Below, one piece after another: positions 10,714 to 21,705 of a stretch of DNA of 64,000 nucleotides. The DNA is from Tetracentron sinense. Taxonomy: Eukaryota; Streptophyta; Magnoliopsida; Trochodendrales; Trochodendraceae. The first letter of the stretch is position 1; each line of letters opens with the position of its first letter. The DNA is taken from the NCBI GenBank assembly GCA_015143295.1, contig CM026566.1, forward strand, positions 7,055,072 through 7,119,071. The letters are read 5' to 3'. The translations under genes were made by a program, and so were the position numbers. Under the pieces are notes generated by a model that saw only the letters and a program-made list of their open reading frames with translations, was not told the origin of the DNA and did no database searches.

Positions 10714-12994
10714 TGTCACGCCCCAAAATACTCCTTAGGAGTTAAGGGATACTTTAGAGATGACTATTCTTACCTGTCAAACCATCCTGTAATAAACAAG
10801 GCTGACATGATACAATGGTAACAATAATCAAAGTGCGGAAGCTATAGCATAAGTGCTAGAGCTAAACATGGATGCAGAAGCGTGAACCAACTTTTTCTTT
10901 TCTTCTATAACTCAAGCCAGTATTCCAAGTTTATACACATAACATATCAAGTCAAAGGTGGACATGCCTACCTATCAAAATACAAAAGACATAGTACAAC
11001 TCTATCTCGCTCAATAATCACCCCTGTGGGGCCAATGGTCTAAGTCCCTTGCCTCAGCCTGAGGCTCAACTACCGAATACTCATATGGTTCTTCGTAGTA
11101 GTCCTGCTCAGCCCAAGGACCCAGGGCACAAATGTCAAAAGGGACCCGTGTACCTGCCGACATAAGAGTATGGTTGAGTATGGAATACTCAGCGAGTACA
11201 AGTTACTAGCTAACCATAGCAATAACAATCACACAAAAGTAACGAGATATAATTCATCATTTCAATCTAAAGCCATAATAGCAGCAAATGATAAATAGCA
11301 GTAAAATAAAGCAATGTAATAATCTTGACATGCTTGAATGAATGTGAAAACTCTGGTAAAACTCGTATTTTAAAAATCATGTCTTATTCTTGAAAATAGC
11401 TTGTCGTGTTTCTTTTAAAACTTGCTTGTCATGTTTGAAAACTTGTTTCTTATTTTGGTCTTGTTAATGAGAATCACACATGTTTATCTTGTCTTGCTTG
11501 GAATCACTTTTCTTGCTTGTTCTTGTCATATTCTTGACATGTTCTTGACTTAACTTGCTTGTATACTTGTGAGCCAGAGGTTAGTGCCCTTGAAGCGACT
11601 TGTGAGCCAGAAATGTAAATTCCCTTCAGCGAATATATATATATATATATAGAAAAGGGTACACCAACCTCCTTGTCTTATTTTCTTGTGAGCCAGGTAT
11701 GACATATCTTGCAATATGCCCTACCCTTGACCGGCCCGATGTCCGGCTTTATCATTCGTTTCGTGAATCACAATTCTTGTTCTTGTTGGGTTTATCATAG
11801 ACATACACATTTAGAAAACCAGTCCATGCATGCATGTGTGTGTGTGTAGCATTGTAGTAATCATGGTGACTTGTATAACTCAAGGGATGACATATAGCAT
11901 TTGATCAAGGTTACTAATTTGGAAGAAACTACACGCATTCATACTTTCATATTTTTCATTGATTTGCGAACTTCTCATTTATGCATTTAATCAAGCACAT
12001 GACATGCAACATTTCATTTCCTCTTTTTGGTGCATACATTTCATCAAAATATCAATGTGTGTTCATTATTTGTAGGATGCCCTTCCACCATTTTCTATTA
12101 CACCACACATCACAACATATGGCATCCAATCACCTCAACCCATTCACATCCCACACATCCTCATTCATTTCCTTTATCTTGTTTATTTTAGGGAAAATAG
12201 CATAACTCAAGAAGAATGGATAACACATTATCAAAATCATCATTTTCAATAAAGAAAACTAGGCTATTGCTAAGTGAGTTAGTAGGGTGTACTAACCTTG
12301 AAATTTGGAGAAGATCTTGAGGATCCTTGAGAAATGGAATGAAATCCAAGCTCCAATCACTCCTCCAATCTTCCTTGCATCAAAACCCTAGCTTCTTCCC
12401 TTCTTCTTTCTCCCAAAATCTCCTAAATATGAGCTTTGAGGGTTTATGAAACCCTCACCCACGAGTTGGGCTTACATAGAAAAGAAGGGGGGGGGGGGGG
12501 GGTGTCAAAAAATCCATCTACCCTTAATAAAAATCTGCAAAAACGCAAAAGACCGAGCTATCGGTGTTTATGACCGAACGATCAGTGGCTAGCCGAGCGA
12601 TCGGTGTTTTTGATCGAGCGATCGGTTGAAAACACCCTCTCCGGAATTTTTTCCCATACAAATTTATGGACCAGTTGATAGATACTGATCGATCGGTTTT
12701 GGACCGATTAGATACTGATCGATCGGTTTTGGACCGATCGATTGCTAATTTGGACTGAGCAATCGGTACTTTGCAAATTTTGACATTGAGTCCATTTTAC
12801 TGTTTCAGCCATAACGTTTGACTTGTTTGTCGGATTTTGACGATTCAACTTGCGTTGGATTCGTCATTTGAAGGGGAACATTTTTGGCATTTTAGAAATT
12901 TCAAATTCTTCTTTATTTATTAATTAGACTACATGAAAGACCAATGACTATGAGAACACTATTTATTAGGTACGAAAAGTTCCAGGGCGCTACA
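10714..12994 (-). repeat. 5' LTR of B2 (family B)
   Basis: This LTR runs from TGTCACGCCCCAAAATA at 10714 to GGGCGCTACA at 12994 on the plus strand. It matches the solo LTR at 25261-27700 and the split LTR B1. Internal features are an (AT)n run at about 11630-11650, a (TG)n run at 11833-11846, a run of 15 G at 12488-12502, and a cluster of GATCGGT-type palindromes at 12550-12780. Confidence 0.9.
12550..12780. repeat. Cluster of GATCGGT palindromic motifs in LTR B2
   Basis: 'Gaccgagcgatcggt', 'gatcgatcggttttggaccgat' and variants recur at least seven times. An almost exact 37-bp duplication sits at about 12676-12735. Equivalent clusters occur in LTR B3 (27310-27490) and LTR B1 (33785-34020). 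Confidence 0.75.
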
Positions 12995-13819
12995 CCTTTA
13001 TACTTCCCCCAAGAAAGAAAGGGGAAAATCCATTGTCTTTGGTCCTGCAAGGCAATCAAGCGAGGCTACTACTTCTCATGGTTCTGATCAGAACAGGGAA
13101 ATAAACCAGTATCGAAAAAAGATTGTGTATCAACCAGCAATCAAAAGACTACTCAAGGGACTAGGGTTCAATCCCGAAGAAGAGGAGCAGGTCGAAGGTG
13201 AACCAATGCCTACTTATGAGTCAACATGCACTCCCAAACAAAGGAAGACTTTGGCAACCAGTAAACAAATCCGGCGTAACAATCACAGACCAGGGTTCCC
13301 TAATTCTGATTCCTCATCCGATCCAAACGTCTTAAGAAGTCTCCCTGAAGTGGCTCTTGGAGGAAACAGAATCCCGACAGGCATCCCCATGGGTCGAAGT
13401 GGCACATCAAGATATGATTGATAGCCTGGTTAAGGTCAGCCTCAGTGTATGGCAAAAATGGCCGACAGCGGAAGCCATTCCCAGTGTCGTTATCCTGTCC
13501 AAAGGAGCATGGAAAAAACTCATTGTTTTCCATTCAGCGGGACAGACAGGCCACGCCACTCCCCAGAACAATAGAAGGGATAAAAGAATGAATCCTTATC
13601 AAAGGAAGCCTTTGTTTAATTCAGCGATCAAGAAAATGCTTGAGAAGCATGGATTTAATACTGAAGAAGAAGAGCAAGTTGAGCATAAAATTATGCCAGT
13701 ACCTAGGACTTTAGCCACCTATAAGTAGGTCGGCTCCAACTTGGGAAAATTTGGATCCAGAAATTTTGATCCCTCACTAAATGAAGATCTGGTCTGGACT
13801 GTAAATACTATTATGGTAG
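12995..13819 (+). pseudogene. Pol linker of A upstream of RT, with an internal duplication
   Basis: Plus-strand coding of A resumes after insert B2. Two related segments follow each other: 'YQPAIKRLLKGLGFNPEEEEQVEGE' at about 13128-13205 and 'FNSAIKKMLEKHGFNTEEEEQVEHK' at about 13612-13690 (each joined from two motifs of 20 or fewer residues). They look like a duplicated helix-acidic segment of the polyprotein. Frames change at about 13420 and 13730. The function of this part of Tat pol is not known to me. Confidence 0.5.
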
Positions 13820-14999
13820 ATGAAGACTCCTCCTCAAGAGAGAATAATCATGGAAGAACCATCGAAAGAAACAGAAGTTCGTCCGACTCCTCCAGAATTT
13901 GAAGTAAGAGGTCAAGCAACTGTTGATGACCTTCTTGAAGTTAACCTCAACTCAGAACAAGACCCAAGGCTAACATTCATTAGTGCTTCCTTCTCTCAAA
14001 CAGAAAAAGAAGAATATCTTTGTCTCCTAAAAGAGTATAAAGATTTCGTTGCCTAAAACTATACAGAAATATCTGGCTTAGATCCAAAAAATGCAGTCCA
14101 TCATCTCACAACTCAAGAAGATGTCAGGCCGATCAAGCAGGCGCAAAAATGAGCTCACCCAGAATTGGTTACTCAAATTGAAGCCGAAGTCGATAAACTC
14201 TTTAAAGTCAGGTTTATAAAAGAGGTTCAGTACCCTACTTGGCTTGCCAACGTGGTTCCTGTAAAGAAAAAGAATGGACAAATCCGGCTTTGCATAGACT
14301 TCCGGGATTTGAATGAAGCCTGCCCTAAGGATGAATTCTCTTTGCCCATCACAGAAGTGATGGTTGATGGCATAACCGGCTTCAAAACTTTGTCCTTTAA
14401 GGATGGATAATCTGGTTACAACCAAATCAAGATGGCCCCATAAAATTAAGAGCTTACAGCCTTCCGCACCCCTGAGGGAGTATTCTGCTACAAAGTCATG
14501 CCATTCGGCCTCAAAAATGCCAGAGCAACCTATCAAAGGGCAATGACTATCATATTCAGGGATATTCTCCATGACAAAGTTGAATGCTACGTTGACAATT
14601 TAGTCGTCAAAACAAGGCAACGAAGTAATCATCTGGATGATTTTCAGGAAATCTTTGACAGGCTGTGACAGCACCAGCTCAAAATGAACCCACTCAAATG
14701 CGCGTTCGGAGTTGCATCGGGAAAAATCCTAGGCTTTGTGGTACGTCATAAAGGAATTGAGATTGACCCTACTAAGATAAAGGCCATTTGTGAAATACCC
14801 CCTCCAAGAAATCTGCGCGAGTTAAAAGGACTTCAAGGTCGACTCGCTTACATCTAGAGATTCATCTCCAACTTGGCTGGAAGATGCCAACCGTTTTCCT
14901 GGCTGATGAAGAAGGGAATACTGTTTCAATGGGATGAAGCTTGCCAAAATGCTCTGGACAGCATCAAGACTTATCTCACAAATCCACCAGTTCTGATGG
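13820..14999 (+). pseudogene. Reverse transcriptase of element A
   Basis: The RT copies the element's RNA into DNA. One frame runs from about 13850 to 14999 with stops at about 14055, 14150, 14408, 14441, 14447, 14666 and 14855. Landmarks are 'SGLDPKNAVHHL', 'WLANVVPVKKKNGQIRLCID', 'FRDLNEACPKDEFSLP', 'CYKVMPFGLKNARATYQRAM', and the catalytic box as 'CYVDNLVVKT' near 14588-14617. The usual Y-V-D-D has become Y-V-D-N. The connection to RNase H is read up to 'TYLTNPPVLM', where solo LTR C1 interrupts it. Because the frame is held over 1.1 kb, decay is by point mutation and not by many indels. Confidence 0.9.
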
Positions 15000-17180
15000 T
15001 GAAAGTATGTCTCTTTTTAATTTTAGAAAAACAGTTCTTGGGGGGCATACATCGAATCCCAAGGTCTGACTAAGATTCTAATTGATTTTATTCAATGAAG
15101 ATTGAAACAACAATTACCTTTGCGACTTTGAAATTGTTAAAGTCAAATCCACGATAGAAATGATACCGGCAAAACTTCATAAGTGCCAAGTCTCCTTCGC
15201 AATCCACACAGACCTTCTTTTTCTGTAAAGCTTTTTCTAATGGAAGATAATGGCCCTTCCAAATTTTCAGCTCTAGGATCTTGAATAAAAGATCCAATCT
15301 CTTATCTTCAAGAACCTTGATTTCATTCTTCTTGATATTCACAACTTAGAACACAAGAAAAACAAGAAAGGGGGGAAGAGGGGGCTGACCGTACACCACT
15401 ACGGGAAGAAAGAGAGGGGCGTGAGATTGAGGGATGAGAGGGATTCTAAAAATCTGGAATTAATTGTGTAACAACAATAGTGGATGTCCACCCCCATATA
15501 TAGGGTTTGCTTGGCTGCTTGCAACCAAAGAGTCCTAATCCTTATCTAATAAGGATTCCTCAATTTGTTTCCTTTTTTATTTCTCCTTAATTAATTAGGA
15601 TTTATCAAAATAGAAATTAACCTTATCTATTAGTAACTAACCAATCATTATCCTAATCCAATTAGGATTCCTTGATTAGCAAGAAACTAATAGAATCCTT
15701 GTCCAACAAGGAATCTTTAATTAGTAACTAACTCTAACTAACTAACTAACCTTATCCAATAAGGACATTAGTTATTAGAAATTAATCAAATATAAAGATT
15801 AATATCTCCTCATGGAGTGGGCGTCCCACCCTAGGTGGGCCCTACTCCCACACGCTACCTATGGGTTCCAAATCCCTTTACTGTCACACTTTGATCTTAT
15901 AAAAATCCCCAATAGGTCCTACCCATTTGGTTTTTCATATCTAATGTGATTCCACCTTTTAGAGCTTCACTATACCATATAGTGATTACTTAGAGAAATT
16001 AATTAATTTAATAAATAATTAAATTAAGTACTTTAAGAAAGTCCTTGTGTGTGGGATCTAAAGTAATCTCCTATTTCCGGTTGTGGGACCAAGTACTCAA
16101 CCTTTTGGTTAAAGCACTTTTACTAGGAAACACCTTTCCTACACTCCATTAGGATTATAGAATTTTATCTATATCTCTGGACTTCCACCAATCACAATTA
16201 ATGTCCATTAACACAATGTGATTAACCTCCAAAAAATAGAGAATTACATGCAGGTATTTCTATCTCAAGACTTGTTTACAGATGTGTCTCTCCACTTCCA
16301 ATATTGTTATAAGCTTACGGGACAATATCCAATACTGTCTTTAATCCCTGGCTTATATTGAGGACACATTCTCTTTGATACTTTTAGTCAAACTTGGACT
16401 TTCAAAATTATTTTAGAAATTCTTTAAAAGAAATAATAATTATAATTACATTTCTTTTATATAGATAATAAATTCCTCGATAAAACCATTTCATCGATAA
16501 ATATCAGCGCTGAGTTTTTCAAGTCCGATTTTGACAAGTATGAACTCAATATTATTTACTCTGTAAGAGTAGTGGAATCCTTGTTGAGGGTACACACACT
16601 TCTTCTAATATAGTGTACATAACCCAACGAGCTCGTATTTAGTCCGATGTGTTAGACATTGACGATTAGCTACATCAAAGCTATATAGGCAAATACTAGA
16701 GAAGATGTCGACCTCTCAAGTTAAGGACAATCTATCAAATGGACTACCCTAAATATAAAGACAGTATATTTCTAAGGGTATCCATTGAGCGATCCAGTTG
16801 CAATATAGGTACTTCTTACTTATATCCACATCTTAGTCAAGAGACCCTTCTCTCAGTGATTGAGATTCATCACTCCATCATATGGAACTAACAATGTGTA
16901 AGTTATTAGGAATACATTGTCCAGATGTATCCTGATTAACTTAGAACAATTTTAGGTCTACAAGGAACCGGAAAAACCATATCTCCTTAGCAATTAGTTA
17001 TCAACTAATTGGATGGTTTTCCTACAATGTTACCTAAGGGACAAAGTAGTCTCATCCAATGAGATACTTTTGATATGTTACCCAATGTAGAAGACAATGT
17101 GTGAATGTAAAATATGCATTTATTGATTAAATAGATAAATACAATTCTGAAATGGTTTTCGTGGGCATATATGTTTAACA
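15000..17180. mobile_element. Solo LTR of family C (copy C1) inside the RT-RNase H of A
   Basis: The insert starts TGAAAGTATG at 15000 and ends GTTTAACA at 17180. The perfect 5-bp duplication GATGG flanks it (14995-14999; 17181-17185). The coding sequence of A reads straight across when insert and one duplication are removed. It carries no internal retrotransposon genes, so it is a solo LTR left by LTR-LTR recombination. It aligns along its length with C2 (30687-32864). Shared marks include 'gggcgtcccaccctaggtgggccc' split by one base, and 'accatatagtgattactt'. The direction of transcription is not certain. Confidence 0.9.
15088..15342 (-). other. Conserved 84-codon frame near the edge of LTR C1
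   Basis: The frame is open on the minus strand, and the corresponding DNA in C2 (about 30780-31000) is clearly related, though broken by stops. The frame ends near 'AAAGGTAATTG', a splice-donor-like site also present in C2 as 'AAAGGTGAATG'. Either this is a true exon of the parent element or the conservation simply reflects recent common origin of the LTRs. I recognise no domain. Confidence 0.2.
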
Positions 17181-17185
17181 GATGG

Positions 17186-17640
17186 GTCCCATTAGAGGAA
17201 ACCCACTTATCCTCTATATCATAGCACTTGAGGGATCTCTCGGAGCTCTCCTTACTCAGCATAATGACCAAGGAAAAGAAATGCAATATATTACCTAAGC
17301 AGGACTCTGGTTGAAGCAGAATGCAGATATAGTTCGATAGAGAAAGTTTGTCTGGCCCTCATCTTCGCCCTGAATAAATTAAGGCATTATATGCTTGAGC
17401 ATTCAGTGAAGCTGATAATATCCAGATCCGATCCCCTCAAATACATAATGTCCCACCCTACTCTCTCTGGTAGAATGACAAAATGGGTGGTACTCCTGTC
17501 TGTATTCGAAATTGAATTTGTGCCCCAAAAGGCAGAGAAAGGGCAAGCCCTTGCTGACATCCTTGCAGCACATCCGGTTCCCGCAGACTCACCTTTGGTC
17601 ACCGACCTACCTGATGAAGAAGTTATGCAAGTTCAGGTCA
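17186..17640 (+). pseudogene. First RNase H domain of element A
   Basis: This RNase H degrades the RNA strand during reverse transcription. After insert C1 the frame resumes with 'GNPLILYIIALEGSLGALL' near 17193, then 'YYLSRTLVEAECRYSSIEKV', 'LALIFALNKLRHYMLEH', and 'KGQALADILAAHPVP' near 17540-17585. Frames change once or twice between 17270 and 17390, and there is a stop after 'MQYIT'. The usual first catalytic aspartate region (here 'LYIIALEG', where an aspartate is often replaced in Tat) looks degenerate. This fits the known loss of activity of the first RNase H in dual-RNase H elements. Confidence 0.8.
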
Positions 17641-18280
17641 TATCCGGTTGGAAGATGTATTTTGATGGAGCTTTAAGAAGTCTTGATGAAATCAAACGCA
17701 TCAGCCCGAAGGAGAACAAGTTAGGAGTTGGCATTGTTTTTGTCACACCAGAAAACACAATCCTATCCTATTCCTTCGCACTAATAGAAGGATGCTCGAA
17801 CAATGAAGCTGAATATGAAGCCCTGATAATAGGTCTTGAATTGGCTCTCGAGATCCTGGTGGATGAACTAACCATCTATGGGGATTCAGAACTTGTTATC
17901 AAACAAGTCTGAGGTGATTATTCTATACGAAGAGTCAGCCTTCTTCCCTATCAGAAGAGAGTGGACCAGCTACTTGCTCAAATTCCAAGAAGTAACCTCT
18001 TCCATGTCCGTAGAGGACTCAACAATCAAGACGGCGCTCTGGCCAGTCTCGTAGCATCTTTAACTCTACCAACAGATAGGATGCTGAGTATCACAGTAGG
18101 GGAAAGAAGAACTCTTAAACCCCTTCCAAAGATAGATTTCCTGGAAACAATTTGTTTTGTGACAATAAAAAAGAAAGACCAAGACTGGCGACAGCCCTTC
18201 ATCGATTATCTCCAATATGGTCGTTGCCCGGATACCGCGCCAAACGCGCTGAAGTCTGCCGACGCGTTACGAAGCTTGTA
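17641..18280 (+). pseudogene. Second (archaeal-type) RNase H of element A
   Basis: An additional RNase H follows the first, a hallmark of the plant Tat lineage. Seen in order: 'WKMYFDGALRS' (first catalytic Asp), 'GVGIVFVTPENTILSYSFAL', 'CSNNEAEYEALIIGLELAL' (catalytic Glu), and 'IYGDSELVIKQV' (second Asp). These three residues are intact. A stop follows at 17910. The tail 'LPYQKRVDQLLAQIPRSNLF' and 'HVRRGLNNQDGALASLVAS' continues in another frame to 18110, where the second domain normally ends with a similar 'N..ADALA.LAS' motif. Here 'ADALA' has become 'DGALA'. Confidence 0.85.
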
Positions 18281-18299
18281 ATGCTGGAAGATACTTCAT

Positions 18300-19415
18300 A
18301 TAAACAGTATTTGGATGACATCTTGATGAGGTGCATCACGAGAAAGGAAATCGAGCAGGCCATAGAAGAAACTCATGGTGGGATCTACGGTGCTCACCAA
18401 GCTGGGCCCAAGCTACAAATGCAGCTGAAAAGATTAGGCTATTACTAGCATACGATGATCACTGATTGTCTCAACTATGCAAGAAAATGCAAAGTTTGTC
18501 AGTTCCATGTTGATTTCATACATCGGGCTCCTGAGCCTCTTCACATGACCACGTGTTCATAGCCATTCCTGGCATAGGGAATGGATGTCATAGGACCGTT
18601 CACCCCACCATGATTTGCGGGGCATCAATAAATTCTAGCTATGATAGACTACTTCTCAAAATGGGCTGAAGCCATCACTCTCAAAGAGGTCAAACACCAC
18701 TTAGTGACAGATTTCATCCGGACCAACATCATACATCGGTTCGGGATCCTAGAAAGCATTATCACGGATAATGGGCAACCTTTACGAAGCACCCATATAC
18801 ACAAGTTGTATACTAAATTGGTATCCGAGAAGACCATTCTACCATGTATTATCCAGCCGAAGCCTTCAAGAAGACTTTGTGCAAAATCCTCAAGAAAGTT
18901 GTGGACAAAAGTAAACGGGACTGACACGAACGCCTACCCGAAGCCCTCTGGGCATGTAGAACTACTCACCGGACTCTGACACAGGCCACGCAGTATTCCC
19001 TGATCTTCGGCGGTGAAGTAGTTCTTCCCCTTGAAATTCAAATTCTCTCCCTACTGGTGGCAATTCAGCAGTCTATCACAAAAGAAGATTCATCTAAGGT
19101 TTGTCTTGTAGAGCTCGAACTTGATGAATGTCATCTCCAAGCCCAACAGAGTTTAGAGATGTATCAACAAAGGCTAACTAGTGCCTTCAACAAAAGAGTA
19201 AGACTAAGGTCTTTCAAAACAGGCGATTTGGTCTTAATGGTAAGGACTCCAATCATCGTCACTTGACGAACCAAGGGGAAGCTCGAACCAAAGTGGGAAG
19301 GGCCTTACGTCATCGAGAAGGTATATTCCAACGGAGCATACCTGTTGACTTCAATGGCTGGAGAGCGAATCATCCCTCTAACCAATGCAAGATTCCTTAA
19401 GCGAAATTATTCCTA
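18300..19415 (+). pseudogene. Integrase of element A
   Basis: Integrase inserts the DNA copy into the genome. The zinc-binding part has 'GGIYGAHQAGPKLQMQLKRL' and 'ARKCKVCQFHVDFIHRAP' (18380-18535). The core shows 'GMDVIGPF', 'AMIDYFSKWAEAITLKEV' and 'SIITDNGQPL' (18580-18785), but the segment with the catalytic glutamate is scrambled. After it come 'LELDECHLQAQQSLEMYQQR', 'FKTGDLVLMVRTP' and 'KWEGPYVIEKV...NGAYLL', the standard C-terminal part, ending at a stop near 19414. There is no chromodomain, as expected for Tat. Confidence 0.88.
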
Positions 19416-19419
19416 GGAA

Positions 19420-20800
19420 TCAAAAAGCTCGCTAGACCAAAACTTCAGAAGATGGTCTAGGCAAAACTTAGAGCACAAAAGACTTGCTAAGTTGGAAACC
19501 CCAAGGGGTGGCTTAGGTAAAAATTAGAGTCAAAATCATGCTCGCTAAGTCGAAAACCCTAAAGGGTGACTTAGGCAAAAATTAGAGTGACAATGACTCA
19601 CTCGGTTGAAAACCCTAAGGGTCGGCTTAGACAAAAAAAATTGAGTCAAAATAAAAGGCCCGCTAGACCAAAACTTCAGGAAGAAGGTCTAGGCAAAAAT
19701 TAGGGCAATAAATAGCCCGCTAGACTAACACTCCAATAGTCAGTCTAGGCAAAAAATTAGAGCAATTTGACAGGCTCCTGAATACGAGCTAAAAAGGGTC
19801 ACGACACTTCAAAAGTTTCCAGAATACAAGACCGAAGTCCAAACCCTCCCAAGCATGAACGAAAACTGCCTATTCGCTATCAAATTGTGAATCAAAGCTT
19901 CAGAAGCCCCCCAAATACAAGGCTAAAGTCTAAACCTTCCAATGTATGAACGGAAACTACTTATTCGCTCTCAAAATGCGAATCTAAATGCCCCTTTTGA
20001 ACTACGTTTGGCTTGATCCTATCATGGGAACGTAGGTAGCCTGAGAAAGTTAACTTGGGTTCAGCTAGTTCTTCTAAAAGAACACTATCCCCCTGGGATA
20101 CAAAACATTGTTATTACCCATCAATATGGGTGAAACAAAGAAACTCCTATTTAGTGTACGAAGAAAAAACCATAATACTAAGGAAGGACTTCTCACCATT
20201 AGAAACATCTCTACTGATTACAATGGACAGATAACGGAGTGTCTCCAGCGACCAATGTAAGATTCTCAAAGCCCGCTAGACCAAAATCTCAAAAGAGGAT
20301 CTAGGCAAAAATTAGGGCACCAAAATACCCACTAAATTGAAAGTCCGAAAGAACGGCTTAGGCAAAAGTTATGGTAACATGGCTTGCTAAGTTAAAAATC
20401 TGAAAGGACGACTTGGACAAAAAAAAATGAGTCAAAATAAAAGCTCGCTAGACCAAAACTTCAAGAAAAGGAGTCTAGGCAAAAATTAGGGCAACAGAAA
20501 GCTCGCTAAACTAGCACTCCAAGAGTTGGTTTAGGCAAACATTAGAGCAAACTGACAGGCTCCCAAATACGAGCTAAAAAGATTCATCATTTTCGAAGAC
20601 TTGTCCCAAATTACAGGTCTAAACCTTCCTAGATACGAACGGAAACTATGTACTCGTAAACTATGAGTCTAAAATCGCCCCTTTAGAACTACGTTTGGCT
20701 TGATCCTATCATAAGTACGTAGGCAGCCTGAGAAAATCAACTTGGGTTCAGCCAGTTCTTATAAAAGAACACCATTCCCCCATTAAAAAAAATGAAGAGG
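19420..20800 (+). repeat. Repeated region between pol and antisense gene of A
   Basis: Short units of about 55-65 bp ('gctcgctagaccaaaacttc...gtctaggcaaaaattag') recur at 19425-19780 and 20268-20560. Each set is followed by a similar 'aatacgagctaaaaag' block and by 'gaactacgtttggcttgatcctatca...acgtaggcagcctgagaaa' (19998-20050 and 20686-20735), where ellipses mark omitted bases. So the whole 0.6-0.8 kb module is duplicated. 'Ttcggcttgatcc' and 'acgtaggcagcc' are familiar in the 3' regions of plant Tat-like elements. No reading frame of note is present. Confidence 0.8.
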
Positions 20801-20855
20801 AATTTATGTCGTGAAAATAAAAATGGCATAGATTGAATGACAAAATAAAAAATTT

Positions 20856-21664
20856 TCATTCATTAGCGGGATTTACATCTGGAGGATTTACATCAGGAAG
20901 ATCTTCATTAACAAGATTTATGTCAAGGGGGTTTACATCGATTAAAGGGGTGGTATCTGAAAAAGATAATTTCTCCAGTCTGACGCATTGCTGTTTATGG
21001 AGATGTGCAACTTCCTGACAAGCATCTGCCAAGCCTTCTTTTAATCTAATGATTTTCCCCAGGATTCTCTGACCTTGAAGCTTCATAGATTGTCCCTCTA
21101 ATAATTCAGAACTGACGGTCGCGAGCTCTGTTTCCATCGATTCATAAGCACTTTTTATTTTAGAAGCTTTAACTAAGGCTTCTTGTAGTTGCTGATGAAG
21201 ATTGTCTATTTCAGCATCTGCAGCCCGCTGATGCTCTGCAGTTCGATAGACTCTATTGCGTAGATCATAAGTAGCTTTGGTCAACTCTTTTATTCTGTAA
21301 GATGTGTTAATGACGCACCCCCTGGCTTCTACTTCAAGACCGCTAATCGGATCTATATTATTCAATCGGTATACTTGATCCAAGCTTTGGCATCCTGCTG
21401 CATGATAGGATCTCTGATACCCAAACATTCAAGAATGTTGAAAGCTGAAACACAGTCCTCCTTCATTTGTTCAAAATCCTTAAAATTTCTGCTAAGAAGC
21501 GAGATCTTCAAGCCTTTGAGCACATGTTTAGCACTCTCAGCATAAGCATTGGCCAGCAGCTTAGAGGGAGGAGAAATTGGAGCATTTTCGGGTACTCCAA
21601 ACATAAACTTTGGAGCATCAATGATTCCTCTTATGATACCTACAAAAAATTTGGGAGTTAGCAC
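20856..21664 (-). pseudogene. Coiled-coil C-terminal part of the antisense protein
   Basis: Two overlapping frames (21664-21362 and 21428-20856) are joined by a frameshift near 21365. The first includes 'SPPSKLLANAYAESAKHVLK'. The second has a long helix rich in A, E, K, L and Q ('HQRAADAEIDNLHQQLQEAL', 'ELATVSSELLEGQSMKLQ', 'LADACQEVAHLHKQQ') with heptad-like spacing of hydrophobic residues. It ends in a short repeat 'DVNPLDIN...DVNPPDVNP', where the gene terminates at 20856. A coiled coil suggests oligomerisation; this is inference. Confidence 0.55.
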
Positions 21665-21705
21665 ATATGAAAATCATTTGATTAAAAGAAGAGAAGAAGT
21701 CAAAG

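Larger units (their letters stand above)
8560..12994 (-). mobile_element. Truncated family-B gypsy element (copy B2) inserted in A
   Basis: On the minus strand the order is 5' LTR (12994 to 10714), PBS, gag (about 10415-9340) and protease (9006-8563). The sequence then returns to plus-strand pol of A. Reverse transcriptase, RNase H, integrase and the 3' LTR are missing, so the element was cut off at its 3' side, probably by a later deletion. No TSD can be shown for this reason. The LTR start TGTCACGCCCC and the gag type place it with Tekay/Del-like gypsy elements; the lineage is inference. Confidence 0.85.
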
